In this document: piece after piece, positions 45,201-53,301 of the stretch
Numbering within the stretch: the first letter of the stretch is position 1
Layout of the letters: every line of letters begins with the position of its first letter
Origin: Paucibacter_B soli
Lineage (GTDB): Bacteria; Pseudomonadota; Gammaproteobacteria; Burkholderiales; Burkholderiaceae_C
Direction of reading: 5' to 3'
DNA: 64,000 nucleotides
Assembly: GCF_037482845.1 (NCBI RefSeq)
Contig: NZ_JBBHJW010000001.1
Location: 62,001 to 126,000 of the forward strand
Position numbers and translations under genes: made by a program
Notes under the pieces: model-generated
What the model saw: only the letters and a program-made list of their open reading frames with translations
The model's database searches: none
Told to the model about the DNA's origin: nothing

Positions 45201-45235
45201 AAGCCCCGCAGGTCTCAGACCCGCGGGGCTTTTTC
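45201..45235. terminator. Strong bidirectional terminator after tRNA-Met
   Basis: AAGCCCCGC (45201-45209) pairs with GCGGGGCTT (45223-45231), with an inner GGTC/GACC stem and a TCA loop. Five Ts follow on the plus strand (45230-45234). It also lies just past the end of the minus-strand GH43-like gene and has a run of As on that side. Confidence 0.85.
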
Positions 45236-45249
45236 TATTGTTCTGGCGC

Positions 45250-46428
45250 TCAGGGCTGGCGCAACGGCCAGGCAGCCTCGGCGTAGCCGATGCGGATGGT
45301 GCTATCGCCAAAGCCGTGGAACCACATGCGTACCTTGCCGCCCTCGATCAGCACCGTCGGCGCCACCACGCCCTTGGCATCGAACTCGCCGGCCGTGCCG
45401 CTCAGGATGGGCGTGGGGTTGATGTCCCAGGGGCCGTAGGGGGTGGCTGAGCGCGCCACGCCGATCTGGTGCGGTGCGTCGCCCTGCAGCAGGGTCATGA
45501 AGAGGTAGAAGAAGCCGTCCGGGCCCTTGACGATGTCGGCCTCGGCCACGCCGTCCTTGGCGATGGACACATCGGCCTTGCTCATGATCGGCTTGGGCAG
45601 CTTGGTCCATGTGCGGCCGTCGATGGAGGTGGCGGCGAGCAGGAACACGCCGGCGCCGTTCGGGCAGTTGGTCCAGCAGTGGCCGGTGTAGATCATCACC
45701 AGTTGGCCCTCGTGCTCGACGATGCTGGGGCTGAAGACAGCGTCGTTGTCATAGCCACCGGGCGTGGTCTTGATGACGGGTTCGCTGCCATAGCGCGTGA
45801 AGTTCAGGCCATCGGTAGAGGTGGCCAGGCCCACATAGGCGGGGAAGGAGTTGACGAAACCGCCCTTGTTCACATAGCCCGAGAAGTACAGCAGTGTCTC
45901 GGTGCCGCGCTTGATGATCAGCGGGGTCTCGTGGGTATCGTCCCATGCGCCCGGCCGGCTCTGGATCAGGCGGCCGGCAATGCCGTCGTTGAGCGGCGCA
46001 TCGCTCCAGTTCAGGCCGTCGCTGGACAGGGCCTCGCACACGGCACCCTGGTGGCGCATCGGGTCGTAGCAGTTGTAGGCCATGCGCAGCTGGCTACCGT
46101 CGCGCACCACGCTGGGATCGCCGATCAGGTTGTAGGGGCCGGAAAACACCGGCTTGAGGTTCTTGCTCCAGGTGGACCAGCCCGGGCTGGCGAACTTGAC
46201 CGTGCTGGGCGCCACCGGTGCCTTCGGGCGCCAGGCCTGAGCCTGCATGGTCGGGCCAGTGTCCACGGTCGTTGCTGCGGCTGCCGGCAGCTCGGCCGCG
46301 GCCTCCACCTTCAGGGTCTGTGGCTGATCATCAGCACCACCGCCGCCACCGCAGGCGCTCAACACGGCCGACAGCACCATGGCTGCGGGAACAAGAAAGG
46401 GGGCGGAACGAAGGGGCGTCGAATGCAT
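45250..46428 (-). CDS. GH43-like five-bladed propeller lipoprotein
   Basis: Protein of 392 residues with a lipoprotein signal (V-L-S-A-V-L-S-A-C, Cys about residue 26) and a Gly-rich linker. The body is a repeated beta-propeller pattern: GDPSVVRDGSQLRMAYNCYD, RPGAWDDTHETPLIIKRG, NDAVFSPSIVEHEGQLVMIY and GVAEADIVKGPDGFFYLFMT, as in glycoside hydrolase families 43/62/68. Asp in GDPSV and Glu in VAEADIV fit the usual acidic residues, but the activity is not certain. It probably acts on an extracellular polysaccharide. It is a lone gene between gmhA and the tRNA. Confidence 0.75.
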   Translation of the reverse strand: MHSTPLRSAPFLVPAAMVLSAVLSACGGGGGADDQPQTLKVEAAAELPAAAATTVDTGPTMQAQAWRPKAPVAPSTVKFASPGWSTWSKNLKPVFSGPYNLIGDPSVVRDGSQLRMAYNCYDPMRHQGAVCEALSSDGLNWSDAPLNDGIAGRLIQSRPGAWDDTHETPLIIKRGTETLLYFSGYVNKGGFVNSFPAYVGLATSTDGLNFTRYGSEPVIKTTPGGYDNDAVFSPSIVEHEGQLVMIYTGHCWTNCPNGAGVFLLAATSIDGRTWTKLPKPIMSKADVSIAKDGVAEADIVKGPDGFFYLFMTLLQGDAPHQIGVARSATPYGPWDINPTPILSGTAGEFDAKGVVAPTVLIEGGKVRMWFHGFGDSTIRIGYAEAAWPLRQP

Positions 46429-46710
46429 GGGTACTACTCGCAAGACAAAGCCAGGCCAAACCGGTGCAAGACCGGAACAAAAAATCATCGAGGTGGGGAA
46501 CGCCGGCTGGGGCTAGGTCGATTCGGCTGGGGATCCGTTCCAGGCCGGCTCGCGCCGCAGGGCATGGGTGCAATTATTCGGGCGCAGGCCGCCCGCATGG
46601 GCGCCATTTGCAAGCAGCTGTTAACCAGGAGGGGTCCCGGCCTTACGCTGCGGCGCCTGGCGTGAATTGCTGCACGGGGCGGAAATCGGGCAGCTGCGCC
46701 CGCGACGGGG
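46429..46710. other. 282-base spacer between gmhA and the GH43-like gene
   Basis: I see no gene in it. It includes a minus-strand T-run (TGATTTTTTG near 46480-46489) without a good stem, and it presumably holds the promoter of the GH43-like gene. No clear hexamers. Confidence 0.5.
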
Positions 46711-47289
46711 TCAGCCGGCCCCGGCCAGGCCCAAGGCCTGCTCGATCATCCCGCACCAGCTGTGGCCGATCAGGATATGCGCCTCCTGGATGCGCGCCGT
46801 CGTGGGGCTGGGCACCACCACGGAAACGCTGCAGAGCGCGCGCAGCCTGCCGCCATCGCGACCCAGCAGCCCCACCGCGCGGATGCCCAGGCCGTGCGCC
46901 GCTTGCACCGCGGCGATCACATTGGCCGAGTTGCCCGAGGTGGAGATGGCCACCAGACAATCGCCCGGCCGGCCCAGCGCCTGCAACTGGCGCGCGAACA
47001 CCTGATCGAAGGCGTAGTCGTTGGCGATGCAGGTCAGGGCCGAGGTATCGGTGGAGAGCGCCAAGGCGGCCAGCGGCCGGCGCTCACGCATGAAGCGACC
47101 GGTCAGCTCGGCCGCGAGGTGCTGGCTGTCGGCGGCCGATCCGCCATTGCCGCAGAACATCAGCTTGCCACCGTCGCGCAGGCAGGCCGCCAGCATCTCG
47201 GCCGCCGCGCTCACCGCTGGCTCCAGGCTGTGCAGCGAGGCAAACAGGGCGCGGTGTTCGTCCAGGTTGTCGAGAAACAGCGTGGTCAT
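46711..47289 (-). CDS. gmhA: Sedoheptulose 7-phosphate isomerase GmhA
   Basis: SIS-domain enzyme of 192 residues, first step of the heptose pathway. The phosphate loop and zinc/catalytic region are in GNGGSAADSQHLAAELTGRF; TDTSALTCIANDYAFDQVF and STSGNSANV are also conserved, and the C-terminal zinc His is in EAHILIGHSWC. The ATG at 47289 matches the family start; the upstream part of the frame does not. It is divergent from hldC. Confidence 0.93.
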   Translation of the reverse strand: MTTLFLDNLDEHRALFASLHSLEPAVSAAAEMLAACLRDGGKLMFCGNGGSAADSQHLAAELTGRFMRERRPLAALALSTDTSALTCIANDYAFDQVFARQLQALGRPGDCLVAISTSGNSANVIAAVQAAHGLGIRAVGLLGRDGGRLRALCSVSVVVPSPTTARIQEAHILIGHSWCGMIEQALGLAGAG

Positions 47290-47400
47290 GGCAGCACCGG
47301 TAGCGAGCCTAGCGGTCCATCTTGCCCAGCGCCCCAGGGGCATACAAGCCCCTAGCAACGCAGGCCTGTGCCAACGCCCCCCGCACTACACTTTGGCGCG

Positions 47401-47874
47401 ATGGACCACAAACTCATCCGCGGGGCCTTGAGCGCCGAGCGTCTGCGTGAGCTGCCGCGGCCGCTGGTGTTCAGCAATGGCGTGTTCGACATCCTGCATC
47501 GTGGCCATGTGAGCTACCTGGCCGCCGCGCGCGCGCTGGGCCAGAGCCTGCTGGTGGCCGTCAACAGCGATGCGTCCGCGCGCCGTCTGCACAAGGGCCC
47601 TGGCCGCCCGCTCAATCGCGACATCGATCGCGCCCTGGTGCTGGCGGCGCTGGCCTGCGTGGATGCGGTGATGCTGTTCGACGAGGACACCCCCTTCGCG
47701 CTGCTGCAAGTGGTGCACCCCGACATCTACGTCAAGGGCGGTGACTACGACATCGAGGCCCTGGAGGAGACCCGCCTGGTGCGCAGCTGGGGCGGGCACG
47801 CCTTGGCGCTGAACTTCGTGGAGGGCTATTCCACCAGCGCCCTGGTGGAGCGCATCCGAGCCGAGGCGCCATGA
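47401..47874 (+). CDS. hldC: D-glycero-beta-D-manno-heptose 1-phosphate adenylyltransferase (separate HldC)
   Basis: Nucleotidyltransferase of 157 residues, equal to the second half of HldE. The nucleotide site HxGH is in NGVFDILHRGHVSYLAAAR and the second is in KGGDYDIEAL. Its existence as a single domain, with the kinase at 49289, is the split form found in betaproteobacteria. The stop overlaps gmhB by 4 bases. Confidence 0.93.
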   Translation: MDHKLIRGALSAERLRELPRPLVFSNGVFDILHRGHVSYLAAARALGQSLLVAVNSDASARRLHKGPGRPLNRDIDRALVLAALACVDAVMLFDEDTPFALLQVVHPDIYVKGGDYDIEALEETRLVRSWGGHALALNFVEGYSTSALVERIRAEAP

Positions 47875-48434
47875 CGGGCTTGCGCAAGGCGGCCTTGCTG
47901 GATCGCGACGGCGTCATCAACCGCGACAGCGGCTATGTCTACCGGGTGCAGGACTTCGAGTTCCTGCCCGGCGCGCTGCAAGGCCTGCGGGCGCTGCAGG
48001 ATCAGGGCTATGCGCTCGCCGTGATCACCAACCAGTCGGGCATCGCGCGCGGCCTCTACAGCGAGGCCGACTACCTGCGTCTGGCCAAGCACCTGCAGGA
48101 CGAACTAGCGCGGCACGGCATCGCGCTGGCGGGCAGCGCGCATTGCCCGCACCTGCCCGACGCACCGGTGCCGCAGTGGCGCAGCCAATGCGACTGCCGC
48201 AAGCCCGCGCCCGGCATGCTGCTGCGTCTGGCCGAACAGCTGCGGCTGGATCTGCCGGCCTCCATCCTGGTGGGCGACAAGGCCTCGGACATCCAGGCCG
48301 GCCGCGCCGCCGGCGTGGGTCGCTGCTTCCTGGTTCGCAGCGGCCATGCGCTCAGCGAGACCGACATCGCCCAGGCCGATGCCGTGTACCCGGATCTGGC
48401 GGCCTGCGCCGCCGCGCTATCAGGCATCATCTAG
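47871..48434 (+). CDS. gmhB: D-glycero-beta-D-manno-heptose 1,7-bisphosphate 7-phosphatase GmhB
   Basis: HAD-family phosphatase of 187 residues. The nucleophile pair is in LLDRDGVINRDSGYVY, the Thr motif is in VITNQSGIARG, and the zinc-binding cysteines are in CDCRKPAPGML with the preceding His. The last acid motif is VGDKASDIQAGRAAG. It overlaps hldC by 4 bases. Confidence 0.94.
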   Translation: MTGLRKAALLDRDGVINRDSGYVYRVQDFEFLPGALQGLRALQDQGYALAVITNQSGIARGLYSEADYLRLAKHLQDELARHGIALAGSAHCPHLPDAPVPQWRSQCDCRKPAPGMLLRLAEQLRLDLPASILVGDKASDIQAGRAAGVGRCFLVRSGHALSETDIAQADAVYPDLAACAAALSGII

Positions 48435-48475
48435 CCATCGGCAAGGTCTGACCCCCAAGTGCATTGGTGAGCCGC

Positions 48476-49255
48476 ATGACCCCAAACCTGACCGCCCTGT
48501 TGCTGCGCGCCTTGATCATCTGCCTGCTGGCCTGCGCCGGCAGCGGCTGCGTCAACACCTCCTACCCGGTGGGCCCGGCATCGGCCACGGCGTCCCTGGC
48601 GGCGCCGGCGCCGGCCGCCTCGGGGGTCGAGTCCGGCACGGCGCGCCGCTACCTGCTGCAGCCCGGCGACAGTTTCGAAGTCAAACTCTTCTACAGCCCC
48701 GAGTTGAACGAAACCGTGGTGGTACGCCCGGACGGCAAGATCTCGCTGCAACTGGTGGGCGAACTGCAAGTCACTGGCAGCAGCCCGGGGGAGCTTGAGC
48801 AATTGCTGCGCGAGCGCTACGGCAAGCTGCTGCGCGAGCCCCTGGTCACGGTGATCGTGCGCCAGTTCGGCCCGCAGCGCGTGTTCGTCGCCGGCGAGGT
48901 GCGCCAACCCGGCGAACTCATCATGCAGGGCGACCTGACGGCGCTGCAGGCCGTGGCGCGCGCCGGTTTCTTCACCCGGGACGCCGAGACCCGCAACGTC
49001 GTGGTGCTGCGCTACAAGGGCGAGAACGGCCCGGAGTTCATCATGCTGGACATGAAGGCCTTGATGGACGGTCAGCCCGCTGCGCTGGGTGATGTGCAGC
49101 TGCAGCCGATGGATGTGGTGTTCGTGCCGCAGACCCGCATCGCCGGTCTGGCAGATTTCTTCGGGCGCTATGTCGGCAACATCGTGCCGCTGTGGCGCAA
49201 TCTGGGCTTCAGCATGATTTACTACACCAACAACGCCAGAATCATCGCGCCCTGA
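48476..49255 (+). CDS. Outer-membrane polysaccharide export lipoprotein (Wza/OPX family)
   Basis: Protein of 259 residues. The signal peptide ends in a lipobox (C-A-G-S-G-C), so it is lipid-anchored. The Poly_export domain begins LLQPGDSFEVKLFYSPELN and is followed by one SLBB-type module around RVFVAGEVRQPGELIMQG. The C-terminus has a single hydrophobic helix, short compared with full Wza. A GTG at 48464 is an alternative start. It sits inside the heptose genes and should pair with the co-polymerase at 53298. Confidence 0.87.
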   Translation: MTPNLTALLLRALIICLLACAGSGCVNTSYPVGPASATASLAAPAPAASGVESGTARRYLLQPGDSFEVKLFYSPELNETVVVRPDGKISLQLVGELQVTGSSPGELEQLLRERYGKLLREPLVTVIVRQFGPQRVFVAGEVRQPGELIMQGDLTALQAVARAGFFTRDAETRNVVVLRYKGENGPEFIMLDMKALMDGQPAALGDVQLQPMDVVFVPQTRIAGLADFFGRYVGNIVPLWRNLGFSMIYYTNNARIIAP

Positions 49256-49288
49256 AACGCTGCGCCCGTCACCAAGGGAAGGTGTGCC

Positions 49289-50230
49289 GTGATGGAGAAC
49301 CTCGATCCGAGCCAGTCCGTGGTCCAGGCCGCCAGGGTCATGGTGGTGGGCGATGCCATGCTGGACCGCTACTGGTTTGGTGCGGTGGACCGCATCTCGC
49401 CCGAGGCGCCGGTGCCGGTGGTGCGCATCACGCGCGACGAGGAGCGCCTGGGCGGCGCGGCCAACGCCGCGCTCAATGTGGTGACCCTGGGCGCCCAGGC
49501 CACCCTGCTGACGGTGCTGGGCAGCGACGAGCCGGGCCAGCACCTGCGCGAACTCTTGGCCAAGGCCGGCATCCAGGCCGAGCTGGAACTCGACCCGCTG
49601 CTGCATTCCACCGTCAAGCTGCGCATCATCGGACGCGCCCAGCAATTGATCAGGCTGGACTTCGAGAACCAGCCGCCCGGCGAGCTGCTGCTGCGTCTGC
49701 TCGATCGCTACACCCAGGCCCTGGCCGAGCACGACGCGGTGCTGTGCTCCGACTATGGCAAGGGCGGTCTGACCCATCTGCCGCGCATGATCGAGCTGGC
49801 GCGCGCGGCCGGCAAGGCGGTGCTGGTCGACCCCAAGGGCAGCGACTACACGCCCTACGCGGGGGCCAGCGTACTGACCCCCAACAAGGCCGAGCTGGCC
49901 CAGGTGGTGGGCGCATGGAAGGACGAGGCCGCGCTGGCCGAACGCGCCCAGGCCCTGCGCGAGCGCTTGGGGCTAGAAGCCCTGGTGATGACGCGCGCCG
50001 AGGAGGGCATGAGCTTGTTCGACGCCGAGGGTCGCCTCGACGTGCCAGCGGTGGCACGCGAGGTCTACGACGTGACCGGCGCCGGCGACACCGTGATCGC
50101 CGTCCTGGCCTGCATGCTGGCGGCGGGCCTGAGCCTGCGCCAGGCGCTGCCAATCGCCAACCGCGCCGGCGGCCTGGTGGTGGGCAAGTTCGGCACCGCC
50201 GGGGTCAGTTATGCGGAGCTGTTCGGATGA
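49289..50230 (+). CDS. hldA: D-glycero-beta-D-manno-heptose 7-phosphate kinase (separate HldA)
   Basis: PfkB-type sugar kinase of 313 residues, equal to the first half of HldE. The N-terminal VVGDAMLDRYWFG, the mid-section DPKGSDYTPYAGA and the C-terminal catalytic VTGAGDTVIAVLACML are all present. Both GTG at 49289 and ATG at 49292 could start it. The stop overlaps hldD by 4 bases. Confidence 0.93.
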   Translation: MMENLDPSQSVVQAARVMVVGDAMLDRYWFGAVDRISPEAPVPVVRITRDEERLGGAANAALNVVTLGAQATLLTVLGSDEPGQHLRELLAKAGIQAELELDPLLHSTVKLRIIGRAQQLIRLDFENQPPGELLLRLLDRYTQALAEHDAVLCSDYGKGGLTHLPRMIELARAAGKAVLVDPKGSDYTPYAGASVLTPNKAELAQVVGAWKDEAALAERAQALRERLGLEALVMTRAEEGMSLFDAEGRLDVPAVAREVYDVTGAGDTVIAVLACMLAAGLSLRQALPIANRAGGLVVGKFGTAGVSYAELFG

Positions 50231-51237
50231 GGCCGCGCGGCATGCGCGTGGCGGTCACCGGCGCGGCCGGCTTCATCGGCAGCAGCCTGGTGCGCGGACT
50301 GAATCGGCTGGGTATCGTCGATGTGGTGGCGGTGGACGAGCTCAGCGACGGCAGCAAATTCATCAATCTGCGCGGCTGCCAGCTGGAGGACTATTTCGAC
50401 CGCGACGAGTTCTACCCCCGCTTTGCGCGCGGCGAGCTGGGCCACTTCGATGTGGTGTTCCACCAGGGCGCCTGCTCAGACACCATGCAGCACGACGGCC
50501 GCCTGATGATGGCCAGCAACTACCGCTGCTCCAAGGATCTGCTGGATGCCTGCGCGCGCCAGGACACGCGCCTGATCTACGCTTCCTCGGCGGCGGTCTA
50601 CGGCGGCGGCGCGGTGTTTGTGGAGGCGCCGGCGCATGAAGCGCCGCTGAACGTCTACGGCTATTCCAAACTGCTGTTCGACGAGGTGGTGCGGCGCCGT
50701 CTGTCCGCCAGCTCGGCGCAGCTGGTGGGGCTGCGCTACTTCAATGTCTACGGCCCGCATGAGCAGCACAAGGGCCGCATGGCCTCGGTGGCATTTCACC
50801 AGTTCCAGCAATACCGCAGCCAGGGCTGGGTCCAGCTGTTCGGCGACTACGGTGGCTATGCGCCCGGCCAGCAACAGCGCGATTTTGTGCACGTCGACGA
50901 CGTGGTCGCGGTCAACCTCTGGTTTCTGGCGCATGCGCAGTGCAGTGGCATCTTCAATGTCGGCAGCGGCCGGGCCCAGCCCTTCAACGACGTGGCGCGC
51001 GCGGTGCTGAACGGCTGCCGCCGCGCCGCCGGCCTGCCCCCCCTGCCGCTGGCCGAGCTGGTGGCCCAGGGCCTGCTGCGCTACCAGCCCTTCCCGGCCG
51101 CGCTGGCGGGCAAGTACCAATGCCATACCCAGGCCGATCTGGGCGCGCTGCGCGGCGCCGGCTGCCAGCTGCCCTTCATGGATGTGGACGCTGGCGTGTC
51201 TAGTTATGTGGATTGGCTTTCGACCGCACCGCCGTAG
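50227..51237 (+). CDS. hldD: ADP-L-glycero-D-manno-heptose 6-epimerase HldD
   Basis: SDR epimerase of 336 residues, last step to ADP-L-glycero-D-manno-heptose. The nucleotide loop is TGAAGFIGSSLVRGLN, the Ser is in YASSAAVYG, and the Tyr/Lys pair is in VYGYSKLLFDE; NVYGPHEQHKGRMASV is family specific. The ATG at 50227 overlaps hldA; an ATG at 50242 is possible. Its last 34 bases overlap the convergent ligase gene. Confidence 0.95.
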   Translation: MRPRGMRVAVTGAAGFIGSSLVRGLNRLGIVDVVAVDELSDGSKFINLRGCQLEDYFDRDEFYPRFARGELGHFDVVFHQGACSDTMQHDGRLMMASNYRCSKDLLDACARQDTRLIYASSAAVYGGGAVFVEAPAHEAPLNVYGYSKLLFDEVVRRRLSASSAQLVGLRYFNVYGPHEQHKGRMASVAFHQFQQYRSQGWVQLFGDYGGYAPGQQQRDFVHVDDVVAVNLWFLAHAQCSGIFNVGSGRAQPFNDVARAVLNGCRRAAGLPPLPLAELVAQGLLRYQPFPAALAGKYQCHTQADLGALRGAGCQLPFMDVDAGVSSYVDWLSTAPP

Positions 51238-52649
51238 GCCACACGGCGCAGCGCCGCGGCGAGGCCGGCCATGACCCAGAAGATCTTCAGTTCCTGCGAA
51301 TGCCCGCCCAGCCCGCAAAGGTAGAAGGAAATCAGGCAGGCCATCAGGGCCAGCGCCAGTTCGGCCTCGGGCGGCGGGCCGCTGGCCACCACCTGGCCCA
51401 GCTCGCGCAGCAGCAGGGCGTAGAAGATCAGCAGCGGCAACAGCCCGATCAGCCCATGCATCACCCACACGTCCAGATAGAGGTTGTGGGCGCGCAGCAG
51501 GTGGGCGGGCTCGGAGCCTTCCTCGTCGCGGCGCTCCCATTCCAGCCCCATCTCGGTCTTGGAATGCTGGATGAACTGCGGGCCGAACTGCTGGTAGCCA
51601 TGGCCCAGCAGGGGCCGCATCTCGATCAGCTGCACCGCCATGCCGAAGATCTCGCGCCGCATCGGCGTGCTGCCCTCGCGCAGGTATTTCTCGGAGAAGA
51701 AGCGGTCCAGCAGGCCATCGGGCAGCCATAGCGGCGCCGACAAGCCCAGCACCGTGCCCAGTACCAGCACCGGCAGCAAGGGCAGGCGCCGCTTCCAGAG
51801 CAGGAACAGCAGGGCACCGGCCAGGCCTATCAAGGGCGTGCGGGTGTAGGACAGCAGCACCCCCACCGCCTGCAGCAGCGCCATCGCCACCGCGGCCAGG
51901 CGCACCCACCAGGCGCGGAAGGCGATGAACCAGTACAGGCACAGCGGCAGCGCCGTGACCATGGTGTAGCTGAACCAATTGGCATCGCCAATGCCACCGG
52001 TGACGCGCTTGATCGCCAGGCCGCCGTCCAGCGAGGCCGCGTCGGTATGCGCGCCCAGATTGATGCCCTCACCGAAGTTCAGGCTGACGCCCGGCAGAAA
52101 ACGCTCCACCAGGGCCAGCAGGGCCGCCAGCGTGGCCGCCGCGGAGATCGCGATGGCCACCACCCTGAGCGCGCGCCGCGTCAGCGCCAGATTGGCAACC
52201 AGGAAATAGGGCAAGACCATCATCAGGTACTTGCCGATGCCGATCAGGCCATCCGCAAAGGCCGGCGTCAGCACCGGCGCCAGCAGCACCACCAACACAA
52301 ATGCCGCCAGGGCCAGCATATGCGGCGCGTAGGTCAGGGCCACATGGTCGCGCAGGGCGCGCTGCAGCCAGGCCAGCAGGGTCAGGCCGGTGAACAGCTT
52401 GGAGAGCGCTAGCAGGCTGATGCCGCCCGGCGCGTAAGCACCCAGCAGCCAGATGATGTGGGTGATGATGGTCAGCGCCAGCCCCAGCAGCGGTGCCAGC
52501 AGCACCGCCCCGGTGAAGACCAGGGCCGGCAGCGCCAGCAACACCGGCCTTCCGCCGGACAAGACCGTCAGCAGCATGGCCAGGCTCAGGCCCAGGCCCG
52601 CCCATAGCAGGATGCGCCAGCGCGCTCTTGCGTCCAGGCCGGGATCCAT
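51204..52649 (-). CDS. O-antigen ligase/polymerase (WaaL/Wzy family)
   Basis: Membrane protein of 481 residues with about a dozen hydrophobic segments and one large periplasmic loop. The loop (about residues 330-400) has RPLLGHGYQQFGPQFIQ and LLRAHNLYLDVWVMHG, matching the Wzy_C/WaaL pattern with its conserved His. Whether it ligates to lipid A or polymerises repeat units cannot be told from sequence. It is the last gene of a minus-strand block with the co-polymerase and its ATPase. Confidence 0.87.
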   Translation of the reverse strand: MDPGLDARARWRILLWAGLGLSLAMLLTVLSGGRPVLLALPALVFTGAVLLAPLLGLALTIITHIIWLLGAYAPGGISLLALSKLFTGLTLLAWLQRALRDHVALTYAPHMLALAAFVLVVLLAPVLTPAFADGLIGIGKYLMMVLPYFLVANLALTRRALRVVAIAISAAATLAALLALVERFLPGVSLNFGEGINLGAHTDAASLDGGLAIKRVTGGIGDANWFSYTMVTALPLCLYWFIAFRAWWVRLAAVAMALLQAVGVLLSYTRTPLIGLAGALLFLLWKRRLPLLPVLVLGTVLGLSAPLWLPDGLLDRFFSEKYLREGSTPMRREIFGMAVQLIEMRPLLGHGYQQFGPQFIQHSKTEMGLEWERRDEEGSEPAHLLRAHNLYLDVWVMHGLIGLLPLLIFYALLLRELGQVVASGPPPEAELALALMACLISFYLCGLGGHSQELKIFWVMAGLAAALRRVAYGGAVESQST

Positions 52650-52662
52650 GGGCCGCCCCGCC

Positions 52663-53301
52663 TCAGCCCGGCAAGGTGGCCGGCCCGCGCGGCGCCCTGG
52701 GCGCGCGTGGCCAGTAGCGGCCGCTGCGGTTGAGCAGACTGCCCAGCACGCGCAGCTGCGCGCGGTCCAGCGTGTCGCGCAGGTACTGCAGGCTGTCGAT
52801 GCGGCTGCGATCCATCTCCACCACCACCAGCACGCCCTCGCAATGCGCGGCCAGCGCCAGCAGGTCGGGGTAGCGCGCCGCGGGCGGGGTGTCCCACACC
52901 ACCCAGCCATAGTCCTGGCGCGCGCGCTGCGCCGCCGCCGTCAGCCGCGCCGGCAGCGTAGCCGCATCGATGGCCGCACCCGGGCGGCCGGCCGTCAGCA
53001 CCGCCACGCCCGGAAAGCCCGGCAGGCTCTGTACCGGCAGCGGCCCTTGTTGATCCCATTCCAGCAGCCCAGGCCCGGGTAGCCCCAGCTCACGCGCCAG
53101 GCAGGGGCGGCGCACATTGCCCTCGGCCAGCAAGACCTGACCCTGGTCGGCCAGGCTGCAGGCCAGGCGCGCGGCCACGCTGCTGACACCCTCGCCGCCG
53201 CTGGCGCCGGCCACCGCGATGTGGCGGGCCGCCAGGTCGCGGCGCAAGCGCTCGAATTCCTCGGTCAGGGCGGGCGTGCGCAGCAACTCAAGCAACTTCA
53301 T
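52663..53301 (-). CDS. BY-kinase-like ATPase of polysaccharide export, without Tyr tail
   Basis: Protein of 212 residues with the MinD/CpsD-type fold. The Walker A is VAGASGGEGVSSVAARLA, which keeps Gly spacing but has Ser in place of Lys-Thr. The Walker A' is LLAEGNVRRPCL, with Glu-Gly in place of Asp-Ala-Asp. Walker B is VVWDTPP. The C-terminus has only one Tyr rather than a Tyr-rich cluster. It is overlapped by 4 bases with the co-polymerase gene. It may be a non-phosphorylating or degenerate partner. Confidence 0.82.
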   Translation of the reverse strand: MKLLELLRTPALTEEFERLRRDLAARHIAVAGASGGEGVSSVAARLACSLADQGQVLLAEGNVRRPCLARELGLPGPGLLEWDQQGPLPVQSLPGFPGVAVLTAGRPGAAIDAATLPARLTAAAQRARQDYGWVVWDTPPAARYPDLLALAAHCEGVLVVVEMDRSRIDSLQYLRDTLDRAQLRVLGSLLNRSGRYWPRAPRAPRGPATLPG

